DNA from: Cladorhizidae sp. MBARI D1340-BT2
Taxonomy: Eukaryota; Porifera; Demospongiae; Poecilosclerida; Cladorhizidae
Length of the DNA stretch: 64,000 nucleotides
Reading direction: 5' to 3'
NCBI GenBank assembly: GCA_028752905.1
Contig: JAQNBH010000010.1
Location: forward strand, 28,061,881-28,125,880
Positions 13,880 through 26,691 of this stretch are shown here, piece after piece. The notes beneath the pieces are model-generated. The model saw only the letters and a list, made by a program, of their open reading frames with translations, did not search any database and had not been told where the DNA came from. Each line of letters opens with the position of its first letter. Positions within the stretch are counted from its first letter, which is position 1. The position numbers and the translations under genes are program-made.

Positions 13880-16224
13880 CTAAAATAGTGAGCAAAGATA
13901 ATAAAGTCACTACAATGATGCTTGTTGTTGTATAGTATATAGTTGTTGATAAGGACAGAGTATATGTGTATACTGTGTATTTAAATCAACCTTGAACAGA
14001 TGCATCCAAAAGTGTTTGGGTAGTCAAAGGTGCATAGAACTAAATCAGTAGTAAAATCTGGACAATTATATGCATAGGTATATAGAGGATTAAAATTATA
14101 TAGACCAAAATCTAATGAAATTCTCATCAAAAGCACATGAACACTGGCTAAAATGTACCATGAATATTTTAATAACACTAAGAAAAACCCATTGAACTAT
14201 TTCATAGGAAATAGATTTCATTTAAAGTTTTAATATCATACCTGAATAGTCCCCTATTTCATATTCCACAAACTACTGAATATACATGAGTATATTTTAC
14301 ATACATACATTGGAGCCTTGCTCATCAAGTCATTCAATTTCTGTGCAACTTTGTCTAATGTAAGTTTAGGAAAGCGGTGTGGGTTGTTCTGTTTAACATT
14401 AATGGCTTACTGGTGGTGTCTTTGTACATGTCATCTGTAGATATTAATTGTTGAAATTATTGAGTATTACAATTATGGAATATTTTTTGGAAATAGAAAG
14501 CAGCTGTTTATTGTGGATGTGTAAGGACCAGTGTTTAGCCACAGCTACATGTACTGTATGTTTAAAAATTGAGGGTTATGTGCAATTTCAAATTTATGGA
14601 CAACTATTGTTCCGACAATAACCAGATAAGTGAGGATCTATAGACCATAAAATTACAAAAGTGTAGCTGAATGTTTGAATATTATACAGTCATGCAACTT
14701 TGACGAGATTACTCTTTTCTTTCCAATCAGACTTTTTCTTCCTTTAGAGCTGTTAGCTAGAGCTTGCTAATTGAAGTTATACATGTACTAGCATATATAC
14801 TTCTAAAGAGGGTTTGACCAGCACTTGTTTCAACCATAATGTTTCTCTAATTCGAATGAAGTTTTGTACATATAGTTAAACTAAACAGGAAACAATGTTG
14901 CAGGCAAATAATAAGATTAAAACGTCAATATTTATATCCAGGTTAGAGGTATAGCTGAAAAAATCCGTATAAGTGTAAAAAAAGTTGGGCGTCTCAAATA
15001 AATGTGTAATATACACCAAATTCTTTAGCCTAATTTTCCTAATAATGTGTGGTGATTATTTACTTCCTCCTTGGCTTTTGCTATATAAAAGCTTTCTAAA
15101 TATTGACTGGAATACACGAAAGTTTGTTGCATTTTACTGTAAGTTTAACACAGCTAAACATAATCTAGGGAAACCTGTTTAATGTACTTGCACTAGCTAT
15201 GGGGAATCTATCAAACAAATAACAATAATACTTCAATACATATTATTTTCTTTGAAGGGTGTACTATTGTATTCTTGGTTATTTTCATTAACTTATAGTT
15301 AGCTAGAGAGCTACCAGCTATTTAGGCAGTGGAGGAGTTTGAACCTTCGACAGCATGCCAAGTAGAATTGGAGATTGTGGTTTGAGATTTACAATTTCAA
15401 AACCTCAGAAAATGCATGTTCATAAGCACAAAAGTTACTGAGAATTTTAAGTTATATCGGTTGTAGGGAGCATTGTCTGCCTTCCCACACAACTCCGAGA
15501 TTAGGAAGTTTCACCATTTCCCACATGTCCTATCAGCACCCTGACAGTCTTGGTGGTGCTTCCCATGCTTATACACAAGCACATATCAAAGCAAGAGGGA
15601 TTTGCACTAGTAATCAACACAGTTTGACAAAGCACTGCTTATATATATGTATGGCCCATGTATGGCTACTATTATTTTTTTAATAAATAGCACTAGGATT
15701 CCCAGAGTTGGATACCTTAATACAATTAAGATTAATTGTGTTTTGCTGTGAAAAGGGTGCTTGAAAGAAGGCATAATTATTGTAGGCTAGTTCGTTCAAG
15801 AAGAAAAGTAAATGGTGAAATATTTATAAAGCAAACAGGCATACCAAATATTCGATTGTTTCCTTGTTTTTTATTTTATTAGTCGTGGTTTTTTAATGCA
15901 TATTTCACTGCATATTTCACTCCTACTATATTTCATGTGCCAAAACTTTATCAAAGCTGCATATAAGTGAAAATCTTATTTACACATCACTTTCATTGAA
16001 AATATTTAAATTAACAGCTCATGTTCATATTATGGATATTTTCATCTATATTCTTATTGAGGTAGTGAGAGAACATGCTCTATTTGTGGGTCTGGCTTTC
16101 TCAGGCATAGGCCAACTGTGCATTCATCACATCTTCTAGAACAGTTTGTGTTAGGCAGAGAATGACTAACCCACAGTTACACCTACTAAAGTCACAGTGA
16201 CATGAAACTAAAGGATAAACTTAC

Positions 16225-16521
16225 TCCGAATCTGAACATTGAAGGCTCTATTTGCAGAGTCCAAGCTGTTTTTGGCGACACATGAGAACATACCAGCAGC
16301 ATCTGTAGATGCATTTACCCACTGCAACATAGACATGCCATTAAACTGATCGCTGGTGGTGGTGATGGTGATCAAGTCATTGCTGCTGCTGAGAGGTAGT
16401 CCATTTTGGATCCACTCCAGCAAGGGGAGAGGTATTCCCTCAAAGTTACACATAAGAATCAAAGTGCCATTTATGTCGAATGTTACCAAGGGACTATTGG
16501 TGGTAGTCACATTAGGTGCAG
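16225..16521 (-). CDS. Ig exon 7
   Basis: Protein identical to exon 1. It is the last exon of the homogeneous 2643-bp series. Its right-hand intron has two private substitutions (near 16,891 and 17,129) and small deletions near 18,318 and 18,407, so it begins the transition to the more varied half of the array. Confidence 0.9.
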
Positions 16522-18865
16522 CTAAAATAGTGAGCAAAGATAATAAAGTCACTACAATGATGCTTGTTGTTGTATAGTATATAGTTGTTGATAAGGACAG
16601 AGTATATGTGTATACTGTGTATTTAAATCAACCTTGAACAGATGCATCCAAAAGTGTTTGGGTAGTCAAAGGTGCATAGAACTAAATCAGTAGTAAAATC
16701 TGGACAATTATATGCATAGGTATATAGAGGATTAAAATTATATAGACCAAAATCTAATGAAATTCTCATCAAAAGCACATGAACACTGGCTAAAATGTAC
16801 CATGAATATTTTAATAACACTAAGAAAAACCCATTGAACTATTTCATAGGAAATAGATTTCATTTAAAGTTTTAATATCATACCTGAATAGTTCCCTATT
16901 TCATATTCCACAAACTACTGAATATACATGAGTATATTTTACATACATACATTGGAGCCTTGCTCATCAAGTCATTCAATTTCTGTGCAACTTTGTCTAA
17001 TGTAAGTTTAGGAAAGCGGTGTGGGTTGTTCTGTTTAACATTAATGGCTTACTGGTGGTGTCTTTGTACATGTCATCTGTAGATATTAATTGTTGAAATT
17101 ATTGAGTATTACAATTATGGAATATTTTTGGGAAATAGAAAGCAGCTGTTTATTGTGGATGTGTAAGGACCAGTGTTTAGCCACAGCTACATGTACTGTA
17201 TGTTTAAAAATTGAGGGTTATGTGCAATTTCAAATTTATGGACAACTATTGTTCCGACAATAACCAGATAAGTGAGGATCTATAGACCATAAAATTACAA
17301 AAGTGTAGCTGAATGTTTGAATATTATACAGTCATGCAACTTTGACGAGATTACACTTTTCTTTCCAATCAGACTTTTTCTTCCTTTAGAGCTGTTAGCT
17401 AGAGCTTGCTAATTGAAGTTATACATGTACTAGCATATATACTTCTAAAGAGGGTTTGACCAGCACTTGTTTCAACCATAATGTTTCTCTAATTCGAATG
17501 AAGTTTTGTACATATAGTTAAACTAAACAGGAAACAATGTTGCAGGCAAATAATAAGATTAAAACGTCAATATTTATATCCAGGTTAGAGGTATAGCTGA
17601 AAAAATCCGTATAAGTGTAAAAAAAGTTGGGCGTCTCAAATAAATGTGTAATATACACCAAATTCTTTAGCCTAATTTTCCTAATAATGTGTGGTAATTA
17701 TTTACTTCCTCCTTGGCTTTTGCTATATAAAAGCTTTCTAAATATTGACTGGAATACACTGAAAGTTTGTTGCATTTTACTGTAAGTTTAACACAGCTAA
17801 ACATAATCTAGGGAAACCTGTTTAATGTACTTGCACTAGCTATGGGGAATCTATCAAACAAATAACAATAATACTTCAATACATATTATTTTCTTTGAAG
17901 GGTGTACTATTGTATTCTTGGTTATTTTCATTAACTTATAGTTAGCTAGAGAGCTACCAGCTATTTAGGCAGTGGAGGAGTTTGAACCTTCGACAGCATG
18001 CCAAGTAGAATTGGAGATTGTGGTTTGAGATTTACAATTTCAAAACCTCAGAAAATGCATGTTCATAAGCACAAAAGTTACTGAGAATTTTAAGTTATAT
18101 CGGTTGTAGGGAGCATTGTCTGCCTTCCCACACAACTCCGAGATTAGGAAGTTTCACCATTTCCCACATGTCCTATCAGCACCCTGACAGTCTTGGTGGT
18201 GCTTCCCATGCTTATACACAAGCACATATCAAAGCAAGAGGGATTTGCACTAGTAATCAACACAGTTTGACAAAGCACTGCTTATATATATGTATGGCCC
18301 ATGTATGGCTACTATTATTTTTTAATAAATAGCACTAGGATTCCCAGAGTTGGATACCTTAATACAATTAAGATTAATTGTGTTTTGCTGTGAAAAGGGT
18401 GCTTGAAAAAGGCATAATTATTGTAGGCTAGTTTGTTCAAGAAGAAAAGTAAATGGTGAAATATTTATAAAGCAAACAGGCATACCAAATATTCGATTGT
18501 TTCCTTGTTTTTTATTTTATTAGTCGTGGTTTTTTAATGCATATTTCACTGCATATTTCACTCCTACTATATTTCATGTGCCAAAACTTTATCAAAGCTG
18601 CATATAAGTGAAAATCTTATTTACACATCACTTTCATTGAAAATATTTAAATTAACAGCTCATGTTCATATTATGGATATTTTCATCTATATTCTTATTG
18701 AGGTAGTGAGAGAACATGCTCTATTTGTGGGTCTGGCTTTCTCAGGCATAGGCCAACTGTGCATTCATCACATCTTCTAGAACAGTTTGTGTTAGGCAGA
18801 GAATGACTAACCCACAGTTACACCTACTAAAGTCACAGTGACATGAAACTAAAGGATAAACTTAC

Positions 18866-19165
18866 TCCGAATCTGAACATTGAAGGCTCTATTTGCAGAG
18901 TCCAAGCTGTTTTTGGCGACACATGAGAACATACCAACAGTATCCACAGATGCATTTACCCACTGCAACATAGAGGTGCCACTAAACCAATCACTGGTGG
19001 TGGTGGTGATGGTGATTGAGTCATTGCTGCTGCTGAGAGGTAGTCCATTTTGGATCCACTCCAGCAAGGGGAGAGGTATTCCCTCAAAGTTACACATAAG
19101 AATCAAAGTGCCATTTATGTCGAATGTTACCAAGGGACTATTGGTGGTAGTCACATTAGGTGCAG
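18866..19165 (-). CDS. Ig exon 8 (300 bp, second allele class)
   Basis: One codon longer than exons 1-7 (100 residues). The middle is a different allele: SNDSITITTTTSDWFSGTSM and NASVDTVGMFSC replace SNDLITITTTSDQFNGMSM and NASTDAAGMFSC. Both ends of the exon and the splice sites are unchanged. Changes are clustered between the C and F strands, the pattern expected from conversion with another allele rather than scattered mutation. Confidence 0.9.
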
Positions 19166-20974
19166 CTAAAATAGTGAGCAAAGATAATAAAGTCACTACA
19201 ATGATGCTTGTTGTTGTATAGTATATAGTTGTTGATAAGGACAGAGTATATGTGTATACTGTGTATTGAAATCAACCTTGAACAGATGCATCTAAAAGTG
19301 TTTGGGTAGTCAAAGGTGCTGGTGCACAGAACTAAATCAGTAGTAAAACCTGGACAATATTATATGCATAGGTATATAGAGGATTAAAATTATATAGACC
19401 AAAATCTAATGAAATTCTCATCAAAAGCACATGAACACTGGCTAAAATGTACCATGAATATTTTCATAACACTTAGAAAAACCCATTGAACTATTTCATA
19501 GGAAATCTCATAGTAAAGAATTTCATTTAAAGTTTGAATATCATACCTGAATAGTCCCCTATTTCATATTCCACAAACATTGGAGCCTTGCTCATCAAGT
19601 CATTCAATTTCTGTGCAACTTTGTCTAATGTAAGTTTAGTGTGCAATTTCAAATTTATGGACAACTATTGTTCCGACAATAACCAGATAAGTGAGGATCT
19701 ATAGACCATAAAATTACAAAAGTGTAGCTGAAAGTTTGAATATTATACAGTCGTGCAATTTTGACGAGATTACTCTTTTCTTTCCAATCGGACTTTTTCT
19801 TTCTTTAGAGCTGTTAGGTAGATCTTGCTAGGTAGATCTTGCTAATTGAAGTTATACATGTAGATAATAGCTAGCACATATACTTCTAAAGAGAGTTTGA
19901 CCAGCACTTGTTTCAACCATAATGTTTCTCAAATTCGAATGAAGTTTTGTACATATAGTTAAACTAAACAGGAAACAATGTTTCAGGCAAATAATAAGAT
20001 TAAAACGTCAATATTTATATCCAGGTTAGAGGTATAGCTGAAAAAATCCGTATAAGTGTAAAAAAAGTTGGGCGTGTCAAATAAATGTGTAATATACACC
20101 AAATTCTTTAGCCTAATTTTCCTAATAATGTGTGGTAATTATTTACTTCCTCCTTGGCTTTTGCTATATAAAAGCTTTCTAAATATTAACTGGAATACAC
20201 TGAAAGTTTGTTGCATTTTACTGTAAGTTTAACACAGCTAAACATAATCTAGGGAAACCTGTTTAATGTACTTGCACTAGCTATGGGGAATCTATCAAAC
20301 AAATAACAATAATACTTCAATACATATTATATTCTTTGAAGGGTGTACTATTGTATTCTTGGTTATTTTCATTAACTTATAGTTAGCTAGAGAGCTACCA
20401 GCTATTTAGGCAGTGGAGGAGTTTGAACCTTCGACAGCATGCCAAGTAGAATTGGAGATTGTGGTTTGAGATTTACAGTTTCAAAACCTCAGAAAATGCA
20501 TGTTCATAAGCACAAAAGTTACTAAGAATTTTGAGTTATATCAGTTGTAGGGAGCATTGTCTGCCTTCTGACACAACTCCAAGATTAGGAAGTTTCACCA
20601 TTTCCCACATGTCCTATATCACCACCCTGACAGTCTTGGTGGTGCTTCCTTTGCTTATACACAAGCACGTATCAAAGCAAGAGGGATTTGCACTAGTAAT
20701 CAACAGAGTTTGACAAAGCACTGCTTATATATTATGTATGGCCCATATATGGCTACTATTTTTTTAAAATAAATAGCACTAGGTTTGCCAGAGTTGGATA
20801 CCTTAATACAATTAAAGTTAATTGTGTTTTGCTGTGAAAAGGGTGCTAGGCATAATTATTGTAGGCCAAGAAGAAAAGTAAATGGTGAAAAATTTATAAA
20901 GCAAACAGGCATACCAAATATTCGATCGTTTCCTTGTTTTTTTTATGTTCCAAACTTTCTATCATTTTATTATT

Positions 20975-21030
20975 GATAAAGTTTTGGCACACGAAATATC
21001 CTAGGAGTGAAATATGCATTAAAAAACCAC
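20975..21030. repeat. Micro-inverted 56-bp segment (left of exon 9)
   Basis: GATAAAGTTTTGGCACACGA...TTAAAAAACCAC is the reverse complement of the forward segment GTGGTTTTTTAATGCATATT...CCAAAACTTTATC found at this place in the other units. The flanking sequence is not inverted. Confidence 0.9.
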
Positions 21031-21323
21031 AAAAAACAATAATTTCATTCCTTAGCTGCATATAAGTCAAAATCTTAATTTACACATCACTTTCATTGAA
21101 AATATTTAAATTAAGAGCTCATGTTTATATTAGGGATTTTTTCATCTATATGCTTATTGAGGTAGTGAGAGAACATGCTCTATTTGTGGGTCTGGCTTTC
21201 TCAGGCATAGGCCAACTTGCGTTCATCACATCTTCTAGAACAGTTTGTTATAGGCAGAGAATGGCTAACCCACAGTTACACCTACTAAAGTCACAGTGAC
21301 ATGAAACTAAAGGATAAACTTAC

Positions 21324-21620
21324 TCCGAATCTGAACATTGAAGGATTGATTTGCAAAGTCCAAGCTGTTTCTGGCGACACATGAGAACATACCAGCAGCA
21401 TCTGTAGATGCATTTACCCACTGCAACATAGACATGCCATTAAACTGATCGCTGGTGGTGGTGATGGTGATCAAGTCATTGCTGCTGCTGAGAGGTAGTC
21501 CATTTTGGATCCACTCCAGCAAGGGGAGAGGTATTCCCTCAAAGTTACACATAAGAATCAAAGTGCCATTTATGTCGAATGTTACCAAGGGACTATTGGT
21601 GGTAGTCACATTAGGTGCAG
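21324..21620 (-). CDS. Ig exon 9 (third allele class, altered G-strand)
   Basis: The middle matches exon 1, but the C-terminal part reads ARNSLDFANQSFNVQIR where exons 1-8 have AKNSLDSANRAFNVQIR. NQS adds a sequon. Shared with exons 11 and 13. The left flank carries the inverted 56-bp segment described separately. Confidence 0.9.
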
Positions 21621-23959
21621 CTAAAATAGTGAGCAAAGATAATAAAGTCACTACAATGATGCTTGTTGTTGTATAGTATATAGTTGTTGATAAGGACAGA
21701 GTATATGTGTATACTGTGTATTTAAATCAAACTTGAACAGATGCATCCAAAAGTGTTTGGGTAGTCAAAGGTGCATAGAACTAAATCAGTAGTAAAATCT
21801 GGACAATTATATGCATAGGTATATAGAGGATTAAAATTATATAGACCAAAATCTAATGAAATTCTCATCAAAAGCACATGAACACTGGCTAAAATGTACC
21901 ATGAATATTTTAATAACACTAAGAAAAACCCATTGAACTATTTCATAGGAAATAGATTTCATTTAAAGTTTTAATATCATACCTGAATAGTCCCCTATTT
22001 CATATTCCACAAACTACTGAATATACATGAGTATATTTTACATACATACATTGGAGCCTTGCTCATCAAGTCATTCAATTTCTGTGCAACTTTGTCTAAT
22101 GTAAGTTTAGGAAAGCGGTGTGGGTTGTTCTGTTTAACATTAATGGCTTACTGGTGGTGTCTTTGTACATGTCATCTGTAGATATTAATTGTTGAAATTA
22201 TTGAGTATTACAATTATGGAATATTTTTTGGAAATAGAAAGCAGCTGTTTATTGTGGATGTGTAAGGACCAGTGTTTAGCCACAGCTACATGTACTGTAT
22301 GTTTAAAAATTGAGGGTTATGTGCAATTTCAAATTTATGGACAACTATTGTTCCGACAATAACCAGATAAGTGAGGATCTATAGACCATAAAATTACAAA
22401 AGTGTAGCTGAATGTTTGAATATTATACAGTCATGCAACTTTGACGAGATTACTCTTTTCTTTCCAATCAGACTTTTTCTTCCTTTAGAGCTGTTAGCTA
22501 GAGCTTGCTAATTGAAGTTATACATGTACTAGCATATATACTTCTAAAGAGGGTTTGACCAGCACTTGTTTCAACCATAATGTTTCTCTAATTCGAATGA
22601 AGTTTTGTACATATAGTTAAACTAAACAGGAAACAATGTTGCAGGCAAATAATAAGATTAAAACGTCAATATTTATATCCAGGTTAGAGGTATAGCTGAA
22701 AAAATCCGTATAAGTGTAAAAAAAGTTGGGCGTCTCAAATAAATGTGTAATATACACCAAATTCTTTAGCCTAATTTTCCTAATAATGTGTGGTAATTAT
22801 TTACTTCCTCCTTGGCTTTTGCTATATAAAAGCTTTCTAAATATTGACTGGAATACACTGAAAGTTTGTTGCATTTTACTGTAAGTTTAACACAGCTAAA
22901 CATAATCTAGGGAAACCTGTTTAATGTACTTGCACTAGCTATGGGGAATCTATCAAACAAATAACAATAATACTTCAATACATATTATTTTCTTTGAAGG
23001 GTGTACTATTGTATTCTTGGTTATTTTCATTAACTTATAGTTAGCTAGAGAGCTACCAGCTATTTAGGCAGTGGAGGAGTTTGAACCTTCGACAGCATGC
23101 CAAGTAGAATTGGAGATTGTGGTTTGAGATTTACAATTTCAAAACCTCAGAAAATGCATGTTCATAAGCACAAAAGTTACTGAGAATTTTAAGTTATATC
23201 GGTTGTAGGGAGCATTGTCTGCCTTCCCACACAACTCCGAGATTAGGAAGTTTCACCATTTCCCACATGTCCTATCAGCACCCTGACAGTCTTGGTGGTG
23301 CTTCCCATGCTTATACACAAGCACATATCAAAGCAAGAGGGATTTGCACTAGTAATCAACACAATTTGACAAAGCACTGCTTATATATATGTATGGCCCA
23401 TGTATGGCTACTATTATTTTTTAATAAATAGCACTAGGATTCCCAGAGTTGGATACCTTAATACAATTAAGATTAATTGTGTTTTGCTGTGAAAAGGGTG
23501 CTTGAAAGAAGGCATAATTATTGTAGGCTAGTTTGTTCAAGAAGAAAAGTAAATGGTGAAATATTTATAAAGCAAACAGGCATACCAAATATTCGATTGT
23601 TTCCTTGTTTTTTATTTTATTAGTCGTGGTTTTTTAATGCATATTTCACTGCATATTTCACTCCTACTATATTTCATGTGCCAAAACTTTATCAAAGCTG
23701 CATATAAGTGAAAATCTTATTTACACATCACTTTCATTGAAAATATTAACAGCTCATGTTCATATTATGGATATTTTCATCTATATTCTTATTGAGGTAG
23801 TGAGAGAACATGCTCTATTTGTGGGTCTGGCTTTCTCAGGCATAGGCCAACTGTGCATTCATCACATCTTCTAGAACAGTTTGTGTTAGGCAGAGAATGA
23901 CTAACCCACAGTTACACCTACTAAAGTCACAGTGACATGAAACTAAAGGATAAACTTAC

Positions 23960-24259
23960 TCCGAATCTGAACATTGAAGGCTCTATTTGCAGAGTCCAAG
24001 CTGTTTTTGGCGACACATGAGAACATACCAACAGTATCCACAGATGCATTTACCCACTGCAACATAGAGGTGCCACTAAACCAATCACTGGTGGTGGTGG
24101 TGATGGTGATTGAGTCATTGCTGCTGCTGAGAGGTAGTCCATTTTGGATCCACTCCAGCAAGGGGAGAGGTATTCCCTCAAAGTTACACATAAGAATCAA
24201 AGTGCCATTTATGTCGAATGTTACCAAGGGACTATTGGTGGTAGTCACATTAGGTGCAG
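23960..24259 (-). CDS. Ig exon 10 (as exon 8)
   Basis: Same protein as exon 8, 5094 bp away, so it is the next copy of the long member of the higher-order dimer. It is followed by the short (2435 bp) spacing. Confidence 0.9.
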
Positions 24260-26045
24260 CTAAAATAGTGAGCAAAGATAATAAAGTCACTACAATGATG
24301 CTTGTTGTTGTATAGTATATAGTTGTTGATAAGGACAGAGTATATGTGTATACTGTGTATTGAAATCAACCTTGAACAGATGCATCTAAAAGTGTTTGGG
24401 TAGTCAAAGGTGCTGGTGCACAGAACTAAATCAGTAGTAAAACCTGGACAATATTATATGCATAGGTATATAGAGGATTAAAATTATATAGACCAAAATC
24501 TAATGAAATTCTCATCAAAAGCACATGAATACTGGCTAAAATGTACCATGAATATTTTCATAACACTTAGAAAAACCCATTGAACTATTTCATAGGAAAT
24601 CTCATAGTAAAGAATTTCATTTAAAGTTTGAATATCATACCTGAATAGTCCCCTATTTCATATTCCACAAACATTGGAGCCTTGCTCATCAAGTCATTCA
24701 ATTTCTGTGCAACTTTGTCTAATGTAAGTTTAGTGTGCAATTTCAAATTTATGGACAACTATTGTTCCGACAATAACCAGATAAGTGAGGATCTATAGAC
24801 CATAAAATTACAAAAGTGTAGCTGAAAGTTTGAATATTATACAGTCGTGTAATTTTGACGAGATTACTCTTTTCTTTCCAATCGGACTTTTTCTTTCTTT
24901 AGAGCTGTTAGGTAGATCTTGCTAATTGAAGTTATACATGTAGATAATAGCTAGCACATATACTTCTAAAGAGAGTTTGACCAGCACTTGTTTCAACCAT
25001 AATGTTTCTCAAATTCGAATGAAGTTTTGTACATATAGTTAAACTAAACAGGAAACAATGTTTCAGGCAAATAATAAGATTAAAACGTCAATATTTATAT
25101 CCAGGTTAGAGGTATAGCTGAAAAAATCCGTATAAGTGTAAAAAAAGTTGGGCGTGTCAAATAAATGTGTAATATACACCAAATTCTTTAGCCTAATAAT
25201 GTGTGGTAATTATTTACTTCCTCCTTGGCTTTTGCTATATAAAAGCTTTCTAAATATTAACTGGAATACACTGAAAGTTTGTTGCATTTTACTGTAAGTT
25301 TAACACAGCTAAACATAATCTAGGGAAACCTGTTTAATGTACTTGCACTAGCTATGGGGAATCTATCAAACAAATAACAATAATACTTCAATACATATTA
25401 TTTTCTTTGAAGGGTGTACTATTGTATTCTTGGTTATTTTCATTAACTTATAGTTAGCTAGAGAGCTACCAGCTATTTAGGCAGTGGAGGAGTTTGAACC
25501 TTCGACAGCATGCCAAGTAGAATTGGAGATTGTGGTTTGAGATTTACAATTTCAAAACCTCAGAAAATGCATGTTCATAAGCACAAAAGTTACTAAGAAT
25601 TTTGAGTTATATCAGTTGTAGGGAGCATTGTCTGCCTTCTGACACAACTCCAAGATTAGGAAGTTTCACCATTTCCCACATGTCCTATATCACCACCCTG
25701 ACAGTCTTGGTGGTGCTTCCTTTGCTTATACACAAGCACGTATCAAAGCAAGAGGGATTTGCACTAGTAATCAACAGAGTTTGACAAAGCACTGCTTATA
25801 TATTATGTATGGCCGATATATGGCTACTATTTTTTTATTATAAATAGCACTAGGTTTGCCAGAGTTGGATACCTTAATACAATTAAAGTTAATTGTGTTT
25901 TGCTGTGAAAAGGGTGCTAGGCATAATTATTGTAGGCCAAGAAGAAAAGTAAATGGTGAAAAATTTATAAAGCAAACAGGCATACCAAATATTCGATCGT
26001 TTCCTTGTTTTTTTTATGTTCCAAACTTTCTATCATTTTATTATT

Positions 26046-26101
26046 GATAAAGTTTTGGCACACGAAATATCCTAGGAGTGAAATATGCATTAAAAAACCA
26101 C
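26046..26101. repeat. Micro-inverted 56-bp segment (left of exon 11)
   Basis: Same inversion and breakpoints as the copy left of exon 9, with one base different at the right breakpoint (CCACGAAAAA). Confidence 0.9.
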
Positions 26102-26394
26102 GAAAAACAATAATTTCATTCCTTAGCTGCATATAAGTCAAAATCTTAATTTACACATCACTTTCATTGAAAATATTTAAATTAAGAGCTCATGTTTATA
26201 TTAGGGATTTTTTCATCTATATGCTTATTGAGGTAGTGAGAGAACATGCTCTATTTGTGGGTCTGGCTTTCTCAGGCATAGGCCAACTTGCGTTCATCAC
26301 ATCTTCTAGAACAGTTTGTTATAGGCAGAGAATGGCTAACCCACAGTTACACCTACTAAAGTCACAGTGACATGAAACTAAAGGATAAACTTAC

Positions 26395-26691
26395 TCCGAA
26401 TCTGAACATTGAAGGATTGATTTGCAAAGTCCAAGCTGTTTCTGGCGACACATGAGAACATACCAGCAGCATCTGTATATGCATTTACCCACTGCAACAT
26501 AGACATGCCATTAAACTGATCGCTGGTGGTGGTGATGGTGATCAAGTCATTGCTGCTGCTGAGAGGTAGTCCATTTTGGATCCACTCCAGCAAGGGGAGA
26601 GGTATTCCCTCAAAGTTACACATAAGAATCAAAGTGCCATTTATGTCGAATGTTACCAAGGGACTATTGGTGGTAGTCACATTAGGTGCAG
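26395..26691 (-). CDS. Ig exon 11 (as exon 9, sequon lost)
   Basis: As exon 9 except that NAS reads NAY, which removes one predicted N-glycosylation sequon in the E-F region. The region upstream of the acceptor has a 3-bp insertion (TATAATTATAG near 26,748). This lies outside the polypyrimidine tract and should not harm splicing. Confidence 0.9.

Noticed and set aside
20531..21299. Plus-strand frames of 60-67 codons left of exons 9, 11 and 13
   Set aside because: They are short, differ between units through indels, overlap the micro-inversion and resemble no family.
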